A stretch of DNA of 64,000 nt from Hippophae tibetana (Eukaryota > Streptophyta > Magnoliopsida > Rosales > Elaeagnaceae). A model generated the notes under the pieces. It did no database searches. It saw only the letters and a program-made list of their open reading frames with translations, and had not been told where the DNA came from. Of this stretch, positions 1 through 13,300 are shown piece after piece. The stretch covers positions 6,496,501 to 6,560,500 of the forward strand of contig CM072801.1 of the NCBI GenBank assembly GCA_037013495.1, written 5' to 3'. How positions within the stretch are numbered: position 1 is the stretch's first letter; the number at the start of each line of letters is the position of its first letter. The position numbers and the translations under genes are program-made.

Positions 1-58
1 AAGGTATAAGAGAGAAGTAAGTTGGAATGGAGAACATTTAAAGAAATATTATGTATGA
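1..58 (+). pseudogene. C-terminal tail of a Ty3/gypsy polyprotein (fossil)
   Basis: The last codons before 58 read EVSWNGEHLKKYYV. This matches the usual extreme C-terminus of plant Ty3/gypsy polyproteins, where a W-N-x-E/x-x-L-K/R-x-Y-Y motif closes the integrase. Only this tail lies in the window, so nothing can be said about the rest of the protein. It sets the orientation of the element as + strand. Confidence 0.5.
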
Positions 59-120
59 AACTTCACTTAAGATATAATGATAAATAATAAGTCTATTTCT
101 GGGTCATTTAGGTGCATTAT

Positions 121-1195
121 ATTATCTCATAAAAAATTAATGCGATAACCTCTAAGTACAGAGTCAGGTGACCAAATGGACCTCCCCACTTATGATGCGA
201 GATAAAAGGTATGCCATTTGTCCTAAGAAAGGGTCTTGAGTTCACCAAAGTGAATCCCCTCTTTGGAAAGCACATGTAGGGATATGATTCGATTTCACCC
301 TTACATGTCTCTCATCTCATGAAACTTTAATGCGATAACCCCCGAAATACAAAGTGAGGTGGCAAAATGGACTTCTACTTGGAATGCGAGATAAAAGGCG
401 TGTTATCCATCCTAAAAAAGGATCTTTAGTTCACTAAAGTAAACCCCTTCTTTGGGAAACACATGTAGGGGTAGGATTAAATTTCACCCTTATATGTTTT
501 TCATCTCATGAAAATTTAACACGATAACCCCCAAGTACAAAGTAAAGGGGTCAAATTGACCACCTCAACTTGGGATACATGATAAAAGGTATGTTTCCCA
601 TCCTAATAAAAGGTCTTGAGTTTACCAAAGTGAACCCCCTTCTTTGGGAAGCGTATGTAGGGATAGGATTCAATTTCACCTGCACATGTCTCCTATCTCG
701 TGAAAAATTAATATGATAACCCCCAATGAGGTGGCCAAATGGACCCTTCACTTGGGATGTGGGATAAAAGATGTGTCGTTCTTCCTAAGAAAGGGTCTTG
801 TGTTCACCAAAGTGAACCCCCTCTTTGGGAAACACATGTAGGGATAGCATTCAATTTTACCCTTACATGTCTTTTGTCTTGCAAAAAAATAATGTAATAA
901 CCCCTAAATACAAAGTGAGATGGCCAAATGGACCCCCTCCTACTTGGGATGTAGGATAAAAGGCGTGTCGCCTATCCTAAAAAAGAGTCTTGAGTTGACC
1001 AAAGTGAACCCCCTCTTTAGGAAGCGGATGTAGGGATAGGATTCATTTTCACCCTTACATGTCTCTTGTCTAGCAAAAAATTAATGTAATAACCCCCAAG
1101 TATGGAATGAGGTGGCAAAATGGACCTCTTCACTTAGGATACAGGATAAAAGGTGTGTCGCCCGTTCTGAAATGGTATTGAGTCCATCAATGAGG
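121..1195. repeat. Tandem repeat, ~185-190 bp unit, about six copies
   Basis: A unit beginning near a TCTCATGAAAA..AATGCGATAACC motif recurs at about 123, 313, 501, 693, 878 and 1070. Each unit contains ATAAAAGG, a CCTAAGAAAGGGTCTTGAG block, a CACCAAAGTGAACCCC block and ACATGTAGGGATAGGATTC. Copies differ by scattered substitutions and small indels, so the array is not recent. It lies between the end of the gypsy polyprotein and the antisense ORF remnant, where Tat elements often carry tandem repeats. Confidence 0.85.
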
Positions 1196-1326
1196 GGCTT
1201 TCCTTTAAAAATATATATATACAAACCAAGGGAAATGGTTTACTAGCATATTGTTTAAGTTACATCTAAAAGAAGAAGAGATTACAAACAGTCGAAGGAT
1301 TACAAATCAAGTTTGGATTTTATTTA

Positions 1327-4300
1327 TCAACAGGGGTATGATCCAGTACTTTTGATCATAGGAGCCTTGCAGAAATTCTTCTTCAGTGCCCTCTGCTTAC
1401 AGTACTCATCTAGTTTATGTAGTTCATCATTCTTCTCCTTGTATTTGTCCTATTGACTAAATGTGTGGGTCAACTCAATACACGTGTTCTTCAACTCTTG
1501 TTCCATGCCTATATAGCGAGCCTTTAAGCCACACAATTCTTGCTCAACAAACTCAAAGGTTTCCTGACAAGTATCTACTTCTCGTTCTGAGTCCATGGTA
1601 ATAGACATGATCTAAAAAACAAAAAAAATAAGGGAAGGGATTGGAAAGTACGCATTAGCAAGTACATCTCTATAAACAACGTACTAGTTTACTCACATCA
1701 AGAACACGCCATGCCATGAGGTACCAAATTGTCCCTTTTTTCTACTTACAAGTTGCATAAATGTTTGATCAATCTATAGGCACCCTGAAGTGATGATATA
1801 ACTCATTTTAAGCTTCGAGGTTACTAAACATGCTACTTTCAAATAGACCGTCCAGCCACTACTTTCACCCTATTTGGGTTTGACGAGAAAAATACTTTAC
1901 AATGAACTTATGTCGTCCCAAACAGGGGAAATTCTTTAGGAAAAACATACCTTGTTATTTGATCACTACCTATTATAAGGGTAGGTTCAAGGTGCTTCCC
2001 ACCCATCAGTAGACCAAGCAAGTCCTCTATTATACCATTTCTTGTAGAATAAGTAACTTAGACTTGCCTTTTTGTCTAAATCCATGGATGATGTCAAGGA
2101 CACACTAGATTTCTTGGTTTTATTCCCCAATTATGTAGTTTCAAGCGACATTTGATTCACCTCATCACTTATGGTTGGATGAGTAATCCATTTGACTTGC
2201 GACCTAAAAATGGTAGCCTAAAAATTCATTCAATTACGTTGGTTTTTTAGTTCGAAATGACCTGAAATCCAAGAATGGAACTTACAATACCAAGATGTGG
2301 CCTCAAACATTCATATAATGAAAAATAGTTTTAAAGACAGAAACACAATGAGGCAAAAAATTAAATAGAGGAACATATGAGACATTTTTTTAGAGCATTT
2401 AATCACTACGTGACAAATATAAAGAGGAAAATACAATACATTTTTTATTAGTTCAAATACATGCATAATTTGTGATTGTACATTTCAATAAGTATAGTCG
2501 TTCAAATGGTAAATACCCTCTATTACACCAAAGTCACTCTTTTATGTCCTAAAATTCATAGCCTATCAATCGCTCAGGTGTTGACGGAGGCCTCAATGAA
2601 TAGGGAACCTATCAATCGCTCAAGTGTTGACGATGATATCACAGAAGCAAAAGGCCACTCTAAGGGATGCTTATAAGGATAAGGACTTACGAGGTGACTT
2701 TTCTGACCAAAACTTCAAGCCAAGCCACCTTCATCACTTTTTCACCATGATGTAAAGGAAACAGAGTGCTTGTTGGAGGTGCTTTTCTCTGACTACTCTA
2801 AAAATTTCGCATCAAGGTGAAGTAGGGAATAGTCAGGTCCACCTTCTCGGCCTGGGTCTTCAGGCTACTTACTAAAAAACCTACCCCATTTTTGTAAGCT
2901 TTGGTGCACTCCACTTTGAGTGTCTCCACCAAATCAAAAAACAATCCCATTTGATCCCTTAGTGAGCTCGCAGTCTCTTCAGCCTCCTCGGCCACCTGTT
3001 CAAAATGGCTTGCTCCCTTTCTCCACTCAAAACAATATTTGTCGGTTTTTCTCAACTTGTTAGACTTATCAAGCAAGTCGCCCTAAAAATTTCAAGATTT
3101 TGACACCATTTTCAGCAAAGAGAGCATCTTTATCCTCTACAGCCTTCTTATACTTTACTATTTACAAGCGACTTGCTTGCAATTCGTGCTTGTATGCCCT
3201 GAGCGACAACTCGCTTTTCCAGGCTAATGACAAGACCTAAAATGAACAACAATCAATATTCGCAATTAGTATTACAAGTGTGAAACGAGATGTAAATCTC
3301 AAAGTACATAATTCTCCTCTATCAAATGATCAGCCATCAGCTCCTTGTTAGACCCTTCATTACTCCTATGATCTTCTTTGACCCTGGCCCATTTAGCGTC
3401 ACTCCCAAAGTGATGGTAAAGGTCTCTTTTTAATTTAGGTTGCCCAAACATACCCTCATCAAAATAGGTCACTCAGGTGTCTACAATGTCCCTCAAAACA
3501 ATTTCATCAAACTCAAAGTCGTCCAATTCCATTGATTCAGTCTGGAGAGTTGGGTTTTCACCTACCTTCATTTTCTTAAAGGCCTCAGCCTGGGGGGTAG
3601 AGATGACAAACTAGGTAAGATGGATACTGTGGATGGTAAAGGCACCTCGATTGGCTCATTATCTATAGGAAAAAAGTACCCCGTGAGAGATGGTGAGGTT
3701 GGGATGGGTTGAGAATACGTAGGTACTAGATCTTAAACACCTGAGGTGTCAATCAGGTCTCTGAGGTCTACGTTCGAGTAGTCTACACTTGTAAGAATAA
3801 ATAAATAAATTAGTTCAACAAACCATGTTATCAAAAATGGTATTTACCTCGTTATAAAAGGATATATGTATACTCGTTAGTGTAGTTCCTCCAGTCCCCA
3901 ATTTTTTTCAAACAGGCTACAGTTAAGATGTCCATGTAGCTCTCGTTTTTAGTATTCTGAAGTTTGATCCTCCTTATTTTTTCCTTACCATCTTGACCCA
4001 ACTTATTTATTATCTCATTTACATGGGATTAAGATGTGCTAAAGTGATGGTTCCATGTACAACGGATTGGAAGTTTGGCTTTATCACTCCAAATGTCTGT
4101 GATGATATTAAAATATTTATCCTTCCATCCCTAGGTACTATCGGGGAGTTTTAGATGTAGCATGTGTCCAACAACACACGATATATATGCCTTGCCTTTG
4201 TCCAAGCAGTTTCTCTTCAAACATTACATACACCTAATTTTGTCATTTGTCAGGTCCATTCCCTATGTTCACTAGTGATGACTGATAGATATAAGAGAGT

Positions 4301-4741
4301 TCTCCATTCGTTGGGATTGACTTGAGTGAGGTTGATGTATAAAATGTTAAGGGCATGAGCCACCATTCTGGAGAGTGGGCAGTAAAGTCCTATTTTAAAA
4401 GGTGTCAAGTGTATCACCCACCACCCCATCGGGGGATCATCGGTGTCACATAAATGGTAGGGTACTAGCATCATTCCTACATGGGGTGAGATGTCATACT
4501 TATGCCTAACCTCCACTAGGTCATCGATAGTCAAATGTCTTGGTATTTTTTCGATATAATACTTGTCCTTAGTTCGATGGGTGGGCTCACCCTTGTTATC
4601 ACACTTCTTCTTGGAGTGAGGTACATTTGCCTCAGTAGATGTAGCAATTTGAATGATAGGCACCGGTCCTTGCAAAGATGATAAAGAAACAGGGTGTGAC
4701 CCAGATGATGCAAAGAAGGCTAGGACGTTCTCCTTAATCAA
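1327..4741 (-). pseudogene. Antisense accessory ORF of a gypsy-type element (fossil)
   Basis: Reading the - strand, the 4250-4741 stretch encodes about 160 residues with the blocks HLTIDDLVEVRHKYDI, DDPPMGWWVIHLTPFKIGL and NEWRTLLYLSV. These resemble the plant 'putative gypsy-type transposase' domain (PF04195-like, from memory) seen in annotated retrotransposon ORFs. Downstream come a proline-rich stretch (about 3.6-3.8 kb), a Lys/Glu-rich coiled-coil-like stretch (about 2.8-3.2 kb) and another (1.33-1.62 kb) ending near 1327. The remnant is broken in several places. Its function in intact relatives is unknown to me. Confidence 0.5.
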
Positions 4742-5099
4742 AGCACCACCTATTTTGATCGGTCTTTCCTCTCGACCTATGGAAGCTTAAGTAGGTCGCT
4801 CAGCTTGTTCTGAGCTTGTTGGCAAGTGAACTGAGTCCCAAGATCTTTCTCGGGGTTTTCCTATCCTTAATGGAACACTTTTTGTGCAGCTCACATGGAT
4901 ATCTTTGGAAGACGTATGGCGAATAATATGAGAGTAGTAAAGCGGATTGATTCAATTAGGGAAATCGCTAGCCAAACAGACTGAATTCCATAGTAAGTGT
5001 GTGTTCAGTGGGTTGGTTGTGCAAAATTATAGTGCAAGAAGTTATACCGAGCTGAGATTCTCTAAGAAAATTTGGCTAAGTAAAGAACATTAATGGATA

Positions 5100-6640
5100 A
5101 AAAGTAAAAAAATTACTATTTATAGAGGAAGAAATTTGAGGATGAAAGACAAACTGTTTGTATATTAAAATTAGAATTAATGTCTTGGAATATTCCTTAG
5201 ACTTCTCAAAAGCCTAAGAAATATAGTAGTTAATGTTAGTTATGTTACATGTAAAGTAGTGTGTAACCCTAACGTCTTGAATTACCTTGTTTAGACAAGG
5301 GTCGTTGTATCGGGTAGTTTTACTCTGACAACCTAGAACTGAAGAGCAACAACTCGATTGAGTTCCTTCATAGTATTACTTTCATCTACTAACCTGGTGG
5401 CTTTTCACATTTCTACCTCACATCCATGTAAGGGATATATAACTTCAATAATCTAATTGTTAAGATAACGATCTGGTTTTGCTAAACGTATTATTATTAT
5501 AAAATGTCATATTTAGGTCGACAATAACGTTTTGATAGAATATCTACTAATATAATATTAATACTTATTTTTTATATATTTATATATATTTGATTGATGA
5601 GATAACCCTAACATATTATTAAAAAATAAATTTTATTATTTTTAATAATAATAATTTATTAAATTAATTGTTATTATATAGTAATCTTTAATATAAAAAG
5701 TTTTGTTTCTCTAAGGTATAATGTGATAGAAAAACATAGACCGTAACGAGCAAAGGTCAAAGGGGTCAGCAAAAGAAAGGGGTCATCCTTTTTCCATGCC
5801 TTCCTCGTGTCAGTAATCAGTATCCTAACCCCTCACCCAGACCGTATTTTCTTATCAAAGACACTTGTACAAACCTCATTGCAGTTTCAATAGATTCTAA
5901 CTGAATACTTTTTTAATTAACTTAAAGTTTTCTCGCACTTACTTTTACAATATATATATAATATATATATATTTCTCCTTTCTAAATTAATAATTTTTCT
6001 TTATAAATAAAAATATTATTTATTAATATAACATATTAAATAAATTAAATATAATTATATTAAATTTATAAAATATTTAAAGATAAGTTATATAATATAA
6101 TAATTAATTAAAATATTTTAATAAACATAAAATTTATTTCAATCAATATTTAATTTATTTTTATTATATTTTAAAATAAAACATATTATATTTAATTTAA
6201 GATAAAAAATCAATACATATAATTCTATAATTAAAAATTAATAAAAATTAAATTAAATATGCACTAATACTTAGACGCATACCCTCTCATCTTAATAGAT
6301 TTTTACAAGACCATCTTATTTTATAATCAAATCAAATACATAATTAAATAAAAATTACGTACTTAAAATCTTTAATACTAACTACAGATGATACTTTTAA
6401 TACGTTGTATCACAAATTATAAAAAAAGTGCATGATGTAAAAGTCTCGTGAGTTTCCTCCCCATTCCAAATTCCACAGTCAAACTTCTAACACTCACCAA
6501 CAGGGTGTCTGATAAGATCTCTCATTCTATCTTTGTCTCTGTCTGAAAACCTTAATTAAAAGGCTTTTTCTTTTATGTCTTTAATACATTTCTCACATTT
6601 GTACTCAGTTTGTAAGGGTCCCTAAGGAGCTTTTGGCATA
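5100..6640. other. Intergenic, AT-rich
   Basis: No coding stretch recognised. 5.1-5.5 kb is of mixed composition and could hold the 3' LTR of the element to the left, but I found no paired terminus to prove it. 5.5-6.4 kb is extremely AT-rich with short AT microsatellites (about 5950-5972). The last 200 bp are presumably promoter and 5' UTR of the dynein light chain gene. Confidence 0.6.
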
Positions 6641-6667
6641 GCATTGAAGACTCTAATTTCAAGATCA

Positions 6668-7354
6668 ATGGAAATGAAAACAAAGAAACCGATGACGAAA
6701 GATAAGCAACCCATGCAGCTCCACAATCACAAACAAGTTTCAATTACAAAGCCAAGCCTTGCTCATCGGAGGTCAGATGATCATGCCGTCAAGTTAGCTA
6801 CCATAGCAACCAGCATCAATGTACAGTTGAGATCGTCCGACATGCCTCCTAACATGCAAGAGCGTGCACTGCGTTCCACTAGATCATTCCTTGACTCTGC
6901 AGCTGACTCTACATCTCGTCCAAATCCAACTCAAGTGGCTCGAGCTCTCAAAAAGGTAATCTTTTTTTTTTATCGTGATAATTTATTTATCGGAATAAAA
7001 ATTTTATTTTTAAAAACTTATTTAAACATTAAATTGAAAGGAATTTTTTTTAATCACACTAGGATTATTTTTTATTGCTACGAAAATATGACTCCCTATA
7101 TATATATATATATATATCTGTCCTTCTCCTTCTAGTTTGTTTATCTGTTTATGTTTGTGGGTTTTTGGGACGGCGGTCAACAGGAGTTTGACTCGTTATA
7201 CGGACCAGCGTGGCACTGTGTGGTTGGAAAGAGTTTCGGATCGTTCGTGACTCACTCGCCGGGTGGGTTTGTTTACTTCTCCATTGACTCGTTGTCGGTT
7301 CTACTTTTTAAGACAGAAGTTCAGTTGGTCACGCAACTGAAATTAGGTGCTTAA
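6668..7354 (+). CDS. Dynein light chain (LC8/DLC1-type) family protein, 2 exons
   Basis: Exons 6668-6955 and 7184-7354 join in frame to 152 residues. The intron is GT-AG (AAG|GTAAT ... CAACAG|GAG). After a basic, low-complexity N-terminal region of about 55 residues comes the LC8 fold: [13 protein letters not shown], then [52 protein letters not shown]. This matches plant LC8-like proteins, which carry such N-terminal extensions. LC8 proteins are small dimeric hub proteins that bind short linear motifs of partners. Flowering plants lack cytoplasmic dynein heavy chains, so the plant role is as an adaptor rather than a motor subunit. I chose the first ATG in the exon; a second Met two codons later is possible. 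All key parts of the domain are present and it looks functional. Confidence 0.88.
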
Positions 7355-9494
7355 TTAAAGAAAATGTTGCCTTTCTAACTCATGCATAATTAAGAGAAAA
7401 GTTAATTGCTAAGTAGATTTACACTTATATTACGTGTTATAATTTTTAAAATGTTTTTAAAAAAAAATCAGATATTAATATGAGTATAAATTTTTTTTGT
7501 ATTTAATATTTCTTTAATGTTCTTGAAATATCAGAAAAAGCTAGAACTTGTTGATGATTGAATACCCAGAATTGAAAGGAAATATAGTTGTAGTTAGCCT
7601 AAGAGAATTATTTATTTTTATCAGCATAAATATACAAAGAAAATGTTATTATGAATTGATAATTGCCTATATATTAACTGGTATTAAATTGTATGTGTAT
7701 GAGAAAAAAAAAATCAAAGAAACAATCAGACTCTATCTACGGGTGTTGTGTTGTTTGGTTAATGACTTTTCCAGAAATTGATTCTTCATTTGGTACTTGG
7801 TCCTTTCGGAAACGAAGAGAGTTGTTCAAAATGTTCAGGCCAGGTCAGGTCAACTTCTTTGGATGGTTTGACTAAGCATCATATCATTCTAGAGGTTTGT
7901 GTGGGAGTTAGTAGCCTAGGATCCTACGCCAACCCAAAGCTCAAATTTTTGTGTTTATGAAACTATAAATATCAATTTTATATATAACAACATACTATAA
8001 TTAATATGTTAATTTTTTCTTATATACGATTATATAATTTAATTATATTTAATGATAATATATTATATTAATTATAATTTATTATAAATTTATAATAAAT
8101 AAAATTTTTAACTCTAAATTATCCCCCAATCTTTTTATAATAATGGAAGAAATGAAAAATCTATTTATTATAATCATGATGTAATATAATTAATAAGTAT
8201 ATTAGATGTCATATAAATGTATTCAATAAAAAAATTATTAAGTTAATTTTGATTATAATATATAAGGTATCAGATTAGAGAATTTCATCTTTCAATTTTG
8301 TCGGTCCGAATAGATAATTTAGAAAAAGCAAGGTAGAGGAAACAAAATGTTGAAAACTACCATCAGAGAAAGAAGGATAGATCTATTTAAGCAAGCTTTT
8401 AAAGACTACTATTGTACCCACTTATTGTCTTTGACGTAAATGATTCGAAGACATAACATAATAAGATAAGCTCTAAACTAAATAAGGTGATTTTAATTAT
8501 AATATATAGAAATGTTAATTGAAAAAAGTATTGTCACTTTAAATTAATAAAATATAATATTATTATAATTATTTTTTTTGAAAAATATAACTACTCAATG
8601 TTTAGCAAGCAATTTGTTCAGTAGAAAACATATTTTATACCTCATAATAATTAAGAAAATAACATTTATATAACCCTTAAAAACTTATAATTACAAAAAT
8701 AACATATCTTATAATAATATAATATACTTTTAATAAAAAAAATTCTAATTTAAATTTTTTTATATTAAATATCATCCAATTTAACACTCAAGTTGAATTT
8801 CGATTAATCATACATGTTTAATATTAAATTTTAATTAATTAAACTCTATTTAATATTATTTAGATGTTATTTTTTTATTATTATAAGTTTTATAAATATT
8901 AATTTATATAATTTTCATAAATTTTTTAATTAAATATTCAACTTCTCAAATTTTTATCATAGCACACTATAAAACTTGTGTTACCACAAAAAATTATGTG
9001 AGTCTTACCATAAAAAAAAATTAGAAAATTATATTATCACAAAATATTACATAAAATGTCCATTTTATCCTTAATATTAGTTACATCTTAATACTATTAT
9101 TATTACATAAAATTATTGTTAATAAAATATACATATAACAATAACAATTTACATAAAGTTCAATTTCCTTTTTACAATCAATAACTTCTATTATTGAAAA
9201 AATGTCATTGGCCGAAAAATCCCGAAACCCCTACCAATTCAATGGTATAGTAGGGACTAAATAATGCGTCTTTGTAAGCCAAAACAGGCATGGCTTATTT
9301 CAATAGCTGATAATAAACGACTAAAGGCCACATATTGAATATCAATATCATTGACTAGTCACATTCACACTAGTAGTTTCATACCACTCAATACTAAAAA
9401 TGCATGTGAGGCCAATTATAAACGAGTGTAAATGGCAAACATTGATACGATAAATTGAATACCACCTTCCAATCCATCAACCTAGGTTATTATT
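7355..9494. other. Intergenic, AT-rich
   Basis: Short open frames at 7548-7960 have no recognisable similarity and overlap in different frames, so they are not called. The first few hundred bases are probably the 3' UTR of the dynein light chain gene. The rest is AT-rich with no clear repeat or gene. Confidence 0.6.
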
Positions 9495-9854
9495 TGTTAG
9501 GATATCCGCATGAACCTCATACTCTATCATGAGAGGATTCATAGACTCTATCTTCAATCTGACGTACGTTAATACGTTTCTTTCGTTTTTTTCCAAACCT
9601 CTAACTTGAGATTTAATCCTTAAGTACCACAGATTCATAGAGATTAATATGTGTAGCAGTTGGTATCAACCTTTATGAATCTATGGTACTTAAGGACTAG
9701 GATCAACCTTTATGAATCTATGGTACTTAAGGACTAGGTCTCATGTTGGAAACTTAGGAAAGACGAAAAGAACGCATTAACGTATCTCAAATTAAAGATG
9801 TAGTCTACGAACCCTCGCTCGATAGAGTATAGGACTCACGCGGATATCCTAACA
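9495..9854. mobile_element. MITE-like foldback element, ~360 bp
   Basis: The ends are inverted copies: TGTTAGGATATCCGC at 9495 and GCGGATATCCTAACA ending at 9854. Similarity between the arms continues inward for about 150 bp (ATACGTTTCTTTCG against CGAAAAGAACGCATTAACGTAT; CTTAAGTACC against GGTACTTAAG), with substitutions. It has no coding capacity. I could not find a convincing target duplication, so the superfamily is open. Confidence 0.75.
9665..9738. repeat. Perfect 37-bp direct repeat inside the foldback
   Basis: Two head-to-tail copies (9665-9701 and 9702-9738) start with ATCAACCTTTATGAATC and end with AAGGACTAGG. I see no differences between them. The duplication lies in the right arm of the foldback and is younger than the divergence between the two arms. 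Confidence 0.9.
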
Positions 9855-10383
9855 CTATCAAAGACAGACTTCAAAAGGGTACATAATCCTTATAGTTTCT
9901 GAAAGAGCGTGGATTTGAACCCATCGTGTAAAAAGACTAGCTTCAAAATGAAAATTACCTTCCATCAATAAGACTAGCACTCATTGAATGCAAAAAAAAA
10001 AAAAAAAATACTCACAAGCATGTAACGAACTAGTACTTTTAAGCAGTTATTGTCGTTATAAAACTAGTATGATAATGATATTGCACAAACATATACTGCG
10101 AAAGCACATGATGCAAGTACAATCAAGCACCAAAAAAAATTTCAGGCTATAGGGATTTACCAAAGCTGTCCTACAAAGAATAACTTATAGTTAAACAATA
10201 AAAACATAACCTTAAATAATGAATGAATAAATTGTATTCTACATCATATACCATGAACCGCACAACCATGTACAGAGCATTGTGGTACAGCCATATGGGT
10301 CTCAAGTAGAAATGGAGCCCTATGGTGGTGAGAATCGTAAACGTGCTGATCTTCTGTCATTGTGTTGGCTGCATTTGTAAGAA
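9855..10383. other. Spacer and 3' UTR of KDSB
   Basis: No coding signal. Contains a poly(A) run near 9992-10008. The part nearest 10384 is expected to be the 3' UTR of the - strand KDSB gene. Confidence 0.6.
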
Positions 10384-13300
10384 CTATGACAAGTTCTTCT
10401 GGCGCATGAGGGCTTCAATTTTCTCCACATCTTCTGGGGTGTCCACACCATGGGCTTCATGATCAACCTTAATCACCTGCATAAATAGATGTATGTCCAA
10501 TTTTAAGATCGAAATTTCAACTACAAAACCTGCCAAAGACATTCTTTCTCTATTTATGTTCATATTTGTAACAATCTATTTGAGAGTAAACTAAATTCCA
10601 TGTCAGATTATTAAGGAGCTATTTTTATGAGGCTGAAATTTGTCAAATCCATCTCAAGTTCATGAGAAACTGCTTGATTGAATGTTCGCCTATATTCTTT
10701 AGGTACTAGCTTACTGGTTCTGTAAGACCACAAAGGATATATACTGCCCATAAGTTGTATATTTCCAAATAATAATTAAAAAAAATACGGTGACTAATTG
10801 AATTTTTCACAGCATAAAAGAATAAAATGAGAAAGAAGAAAGAAAATAAAATAACTCATACGATGTCTATTGGTTTTGATGTTTGAATTTCTACTCCTTC
10901 AGGCAGACAATAAGAAATTGCAAACAGAAAAATTTATGTGGACATTCCATAAAGTAAAGAGCTGTAGTCATGGGTGTTGTTTACATTAAAGAGTCCAACT
11001 GGAGAATGAGGACATTTGAAGTTGGATCTAGATAGTAGGAACATAAATATCAACACTTTCAAGTCGAAATGCTCATTTCGATTGCACTTAAATAATGTCT
11101 CTGGATGCAAATTTTGACACCCCCAATGAAATCATCAACTTCTAAACCAGCATGATGCTGAGTAACTAAATAGGCAAAATCAACTGTACCTTCATCTTGT
11201 ATCCATTCTCAAGAATATTAAGCTGCTCCAGATCTTCTTCTAGTTGGAGTGGTGAAGGTTGAAGCTCAGAATATATTTTGAGAAACTTAGCATCATAGCT
11301 CTGGTAACAAAGAACCATAATTCCCAGAATAAGAATCAATGTACCACCAGAAACTTAGTTAGTACCGATATAACTAAAATGTAAATTCAATACCTGAATT
11401 CCAAGATGAAGTAAATATGGAAAATGAGGACTGGCCTTTCCATTCCTGGATAAGAAAGTGAGCAATTCATCAAGTCTTACTAAGCAAGATCAGGTTTGAT
11501 AGTTCAGCCACATGTAAAATGCTCCAAAGAAGGCAATTTTTTACATTAAAAGCTAAGTTGCATAAAACAAAAGATGTTAATGTAAAGATAAACTGATTAA
11601 GTTGTAAAACTGACTTGTTATATGGAATTAGCCCTCGAGAAAAATAGATTGCATAACCACGGTTATCCACCACACACTTCACTCGATTTGGATCAAATGC
11701 ATCTTCCAGTTTTAAAGATGTGACTGCAGTGCTAAATACGGCATCTGGGGTGGCCTGGCAGAAATAACGAAAACAACAATGTAAAAAAAAAATCATTCAG
11801 TCAATAATAGACACTAAACCAATAATATGGAAAATAAAGGAAAAACTACCCTAGAAGTCACTCAACTTTTGTATGCACATTTTAATCTCTTAATTCTTAT
11901 TTGGGACATTTGGTCCTTTACTCTCTAAACATATGAATATTTTAGTAGAGTTAAGGAACACTTGTTCACTTACTTTTTAAACATTTGGACACTCGAATAC
12001 TTGCCTGAAAGCTTCAAGTCCATATAGAAATGTCCTTATGTTTAAAAGGTAAAGGACAAAAGTATCCCTCGTAAAAGTAAGTTAAGTAACTAATCACATC
12101 ATAAAATATTTGGAGATAAGAGACTAAAGTACCTCTTACTTTTAAGAGACTAAAGTATCCAAATACACAAGCGACCCAAGTGTACGTGTAACCAAATATA
12201 AAAAGCAAAAAATTTACCTGTAGAGCTTTTACAATGCCATCTATTATCTCAGGTTCAATAAGAGGCTCATCCCCTTGAATATTGACAACTATATCATACT
12301 TCTTCCCAAGGTTCTGAAGAGCTTCATTGCAACGCTCAGTACCTACAAGCAATGTTTATAAATTATCATAAAATCCAACTCAAATACTTGAATTGTTTTC
12401 ATGAGTATATGGTGCTTACCATTACGACAAGATTCTGAGGTCATTATGACTTCGGCACCAAAACCCCGGCAACATTCAGCTATCTTTTCATCATCTGTAG
12501 CAACAACTACATAAAAAAAAATCTATGGTTAGTGAGAAATGTGCTCCAACACAAATAAGTGCAAGTAAAAGGAGCCTAGCCTTTCAATATCATAAAGTAT
12601 GGTCTGAATAAATTGTGTGAATATATACATTCTCCTCCATGTGTAACATGAAGTAAAGTGAATCTACTTACCAATATGATCCAATGTGCCAGCAAGCTTT
12701 GCCCTTTCCCATGTTCTCTGCGGAGACCAACATATAATTTATTTTAGTTTCTCAATGTGAATAATAATTAATTAAAACAACAAAAATGTTAAAGACTCAG
12801 AATATCAAATCCACATTGAACATAGCAAAAGTGACAATGAGCAAAAGCTTATGAGCAACTGAGATTTCCTATAAATTCAAATGAAATTTTACATATACGC
12901 CTGTAAGATCATGCAGCTAACACTTGAAATTCAAGAATGTCACTCAAACTAAGTGATTTTCCTGTCACTCAAGGTAAATCTCTGTAATTCATCCTTCAAA
13001 ATTTCCCGAGGGAAACAGAATCTTGAATCTACCACTAGCAAGTAACAACTTTAAATGGTCCAGGTAAACAGAATCCATTTCTAATTTTACCCAAAAAAAA
13101 ACGTCATTCATAGCAAGTTAGCAACCAAAGTTTCTACTTTACAGGAAATAAACTGAACAGGGTATAGTGCGAGAGTAAGATCAGAGAAATAGCGAAGCAA
13201 ATTGGGAACCTGGATCATAGGCTTGCCGAGAATGTGAACCAAAGGCTTGCCCTGAAACCGAGAAGAAGCAAAACGAGCGGGTATGATACCGACAACCCGA

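Larger units (their letters stand above)
1..5100 (+). mobile_element. 3' part of a Ty3/gypsy element, probably Tat lineage (fossil)
   Basis: The window opens inside the very end of a Ty3/gypsy polyprotein on the + strand. Next come about six copies of a 185-190 bp tandem repeat, then a long antisense coding remnant on the - strand whose product resembles the 'putative gypsy-type transposase' family of plants. Plant Tat elements (Grande, Ogre, Retand) are known to have a long region between pol and the 3' LTR that holds tandem repeats and sometimes an antisense ORF. The layout here fits that. The element is broken many times and its left part lies outside the window. I could not place the 3' LTR; the right limit of 5.1 kb is only where recognisable coding similarity fades. 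The lineage is an inference from layout. Confidence 0.55.

Noticed and set aside
551-751. Open frame on the - strand in the left tandem repeat
   Set aside because: It is the reverse of the repeat unit and similar frames recur with the period of the repeat; no protein similarity.
7548-7960. Three overlapping small + strand frames
   Set aside because: Different overlapping frames, no recognised similarity, AT-rich composition and no splice pattern linking them to the dynein light chain gene.
9895-9945. tRNA-like T-arm sequence (GGATTTGAACCCATCG)
   Set aside because: The stems do not pair properly and no acceptor, D or anticodon arms are visible around it.
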